The notes under the pieces: model-generated
Told to the model about the DNA's origin: nothing
The model's database searches: none
What the model saw: only the letters and a program-made list of their open reading frames with translations
Position numbers and translations under genes: made by a program
From: AP-15 sp963814865
GTDB taxonomy: Bacteria > Pseudomonadota > Alphaproteobacteria > ATCC43930 > CGMCC-115725
Length of the DNA: 64,000 nt
Assembly (NCBI GenBank): GCA_963814865.1
Contig: CAWFEN010000014.1
Coordinates: 1,302,001 to 1,366,000 of the forward strand
Direction: 5' to 3'
Part shown: one piece after another, positions 63,729-64,000 of the stretch
Position numbering within the stretch: the stretch's first letter is position 1
Layout: the number at the start of each line of letters is the position of its first letter

Positions 63729-64000
63729 ATGTCGTCGCCACGGGTTTTGTACGAGCGCTCGGCCCCGCATCATGCGAATGCGGAGCGGCCGGCCGACCCG
63801 CCGGGCGGGAGCGCGGCGGAATGGGTCCAAAAGCAGGAGCCCGCCGAGTATTACCGCGCCGCTGCAGCGCGCGCCCGGTCGCTCGAGCAGGAAGCCACCA
63901 CGCCGCGGGTCAAGCAGCACCTGCGCGAGCTGATCGACCGCTATGACCGGTTGGCTGGCGAGGTCGAGAAGGCGGCCGACAAGGATCCGGGCGGGAACGG
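63729..64000 (+). CDS. Hypothetical protein, 3' end outside window
   Basis: From the ATG at 63729 about 90 codons stay open to the window edge. The product is hydrophilic and Ala/Arg/Glu rich, with a probable long helix (EYYRAAAARARSLEQEATTP, then KQHLRELIDRYDRLAGEVEK). It begins 17 bases after the cold-shock gene and may share its transcript. Small helical proteins of this kind are common in alphaproteobacteria, but I cannot assign a family. Confidence 0.6.
   Translation, partial: MSSPRVLYERSAPHHANAERPADPPGGSAAEWVQKQEPAEYYRAAAARARSLEQEATTPRVKQHLRELIDRYDRLAGEVEKAADKDPGGN

Overview
The window looks like a high-GC alphaproteobacterial chromosome, most like the Rhodospirillales/Hyphomicrobiales. 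Support comes from uniformly GC-rich codon use, a transaldolase-glucose-6-phosphate isomerase fusion, a short-type 6-phosphogluconate dehydrogenase, an alphaproteobacterial XrtA (exosortase A) polysaccharide locus and a sequence matching the complement of the 16S rRNA tail. I saw no rRNA, tRNA, CRISPR array or complete insertion sequence.

Layout. (1) 1-14.5 kb, mixed metabolism: ahcY (cut by the window edge), an SH3 protein, a channel-like membrane protein, a tandem pair of ACMSD-type amidohydrolases, a Tat-exported amidohydrolase, a HiPIP remnant joined head-on to an MmeI-like methyltransferase remnant, an intact HiPIP-like protein, VOC, HD, aldo/keto reductase and SDR genes, a BrnT/BrnA toxin-antitoxin pair, an isocitrate lyase/PEP mutase-family gene and folD. 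(2) 14.5-25.0 kb, minus strand: nearly the whole pentose phosphate pathway in one run, transcribed tkt, tal-pgi, gnd, zwf, rpe, pgl, rpiA, then a HAD phosphatase. (3) 25.3-39.2 kb: an RskA-like fragment, M20 hydrolase, MetE-like core protein, a self-contained short transcription unit with an extreme Shine-Dalgarno, FKBP, SMP-30-like, luciferase-like, flavin disulfide reductase, enoyl-CoA hydratase, DinB, MFS and a DUF1800/DUF1501 pair. (4) 39.5-61.0 kb: an XrtA/EPS locus with export lipoprotein, chain-length protein, tyrosine kinase, outer-membrane protein, ATPase, deacetylase, FemAB protein and exosortase A fused to EpsI, then glycosyltransferases, methyltransferases, two asparagine-synthase-like proteins, an SxtJ-like protein and a carbamoyltransferase. 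(5) 61.2-64 kb: an enolase-superfamily enzyme, RidA, a PPOX protein and a cold-shock protein.

How the parts work together. Region 2 encodes glucose-6-phosphate oxidation to ribulose-5-phosphate and its return to hexose phosphates. Region 4 should build, modify and export an exopolysaccharide, and its exosortase should process C-terminally sorted surface proteins. No sorting substrate, Wzx/Wzy or initiating glycosyltransferase is visible in the window.

A caution on sequence quality: at least eight genes carry single-base frameshifts, and removing one base restores the normal family length in most. In four of them the extra base is an A inside an inferred GACTCG (read as GAACTCG). GACTC is a GANTC site, the target of the alphaproteobacterial CcrM methylase, so a methylation-linked base-calling error is likely. 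Affected genes are annotated as probably intact.
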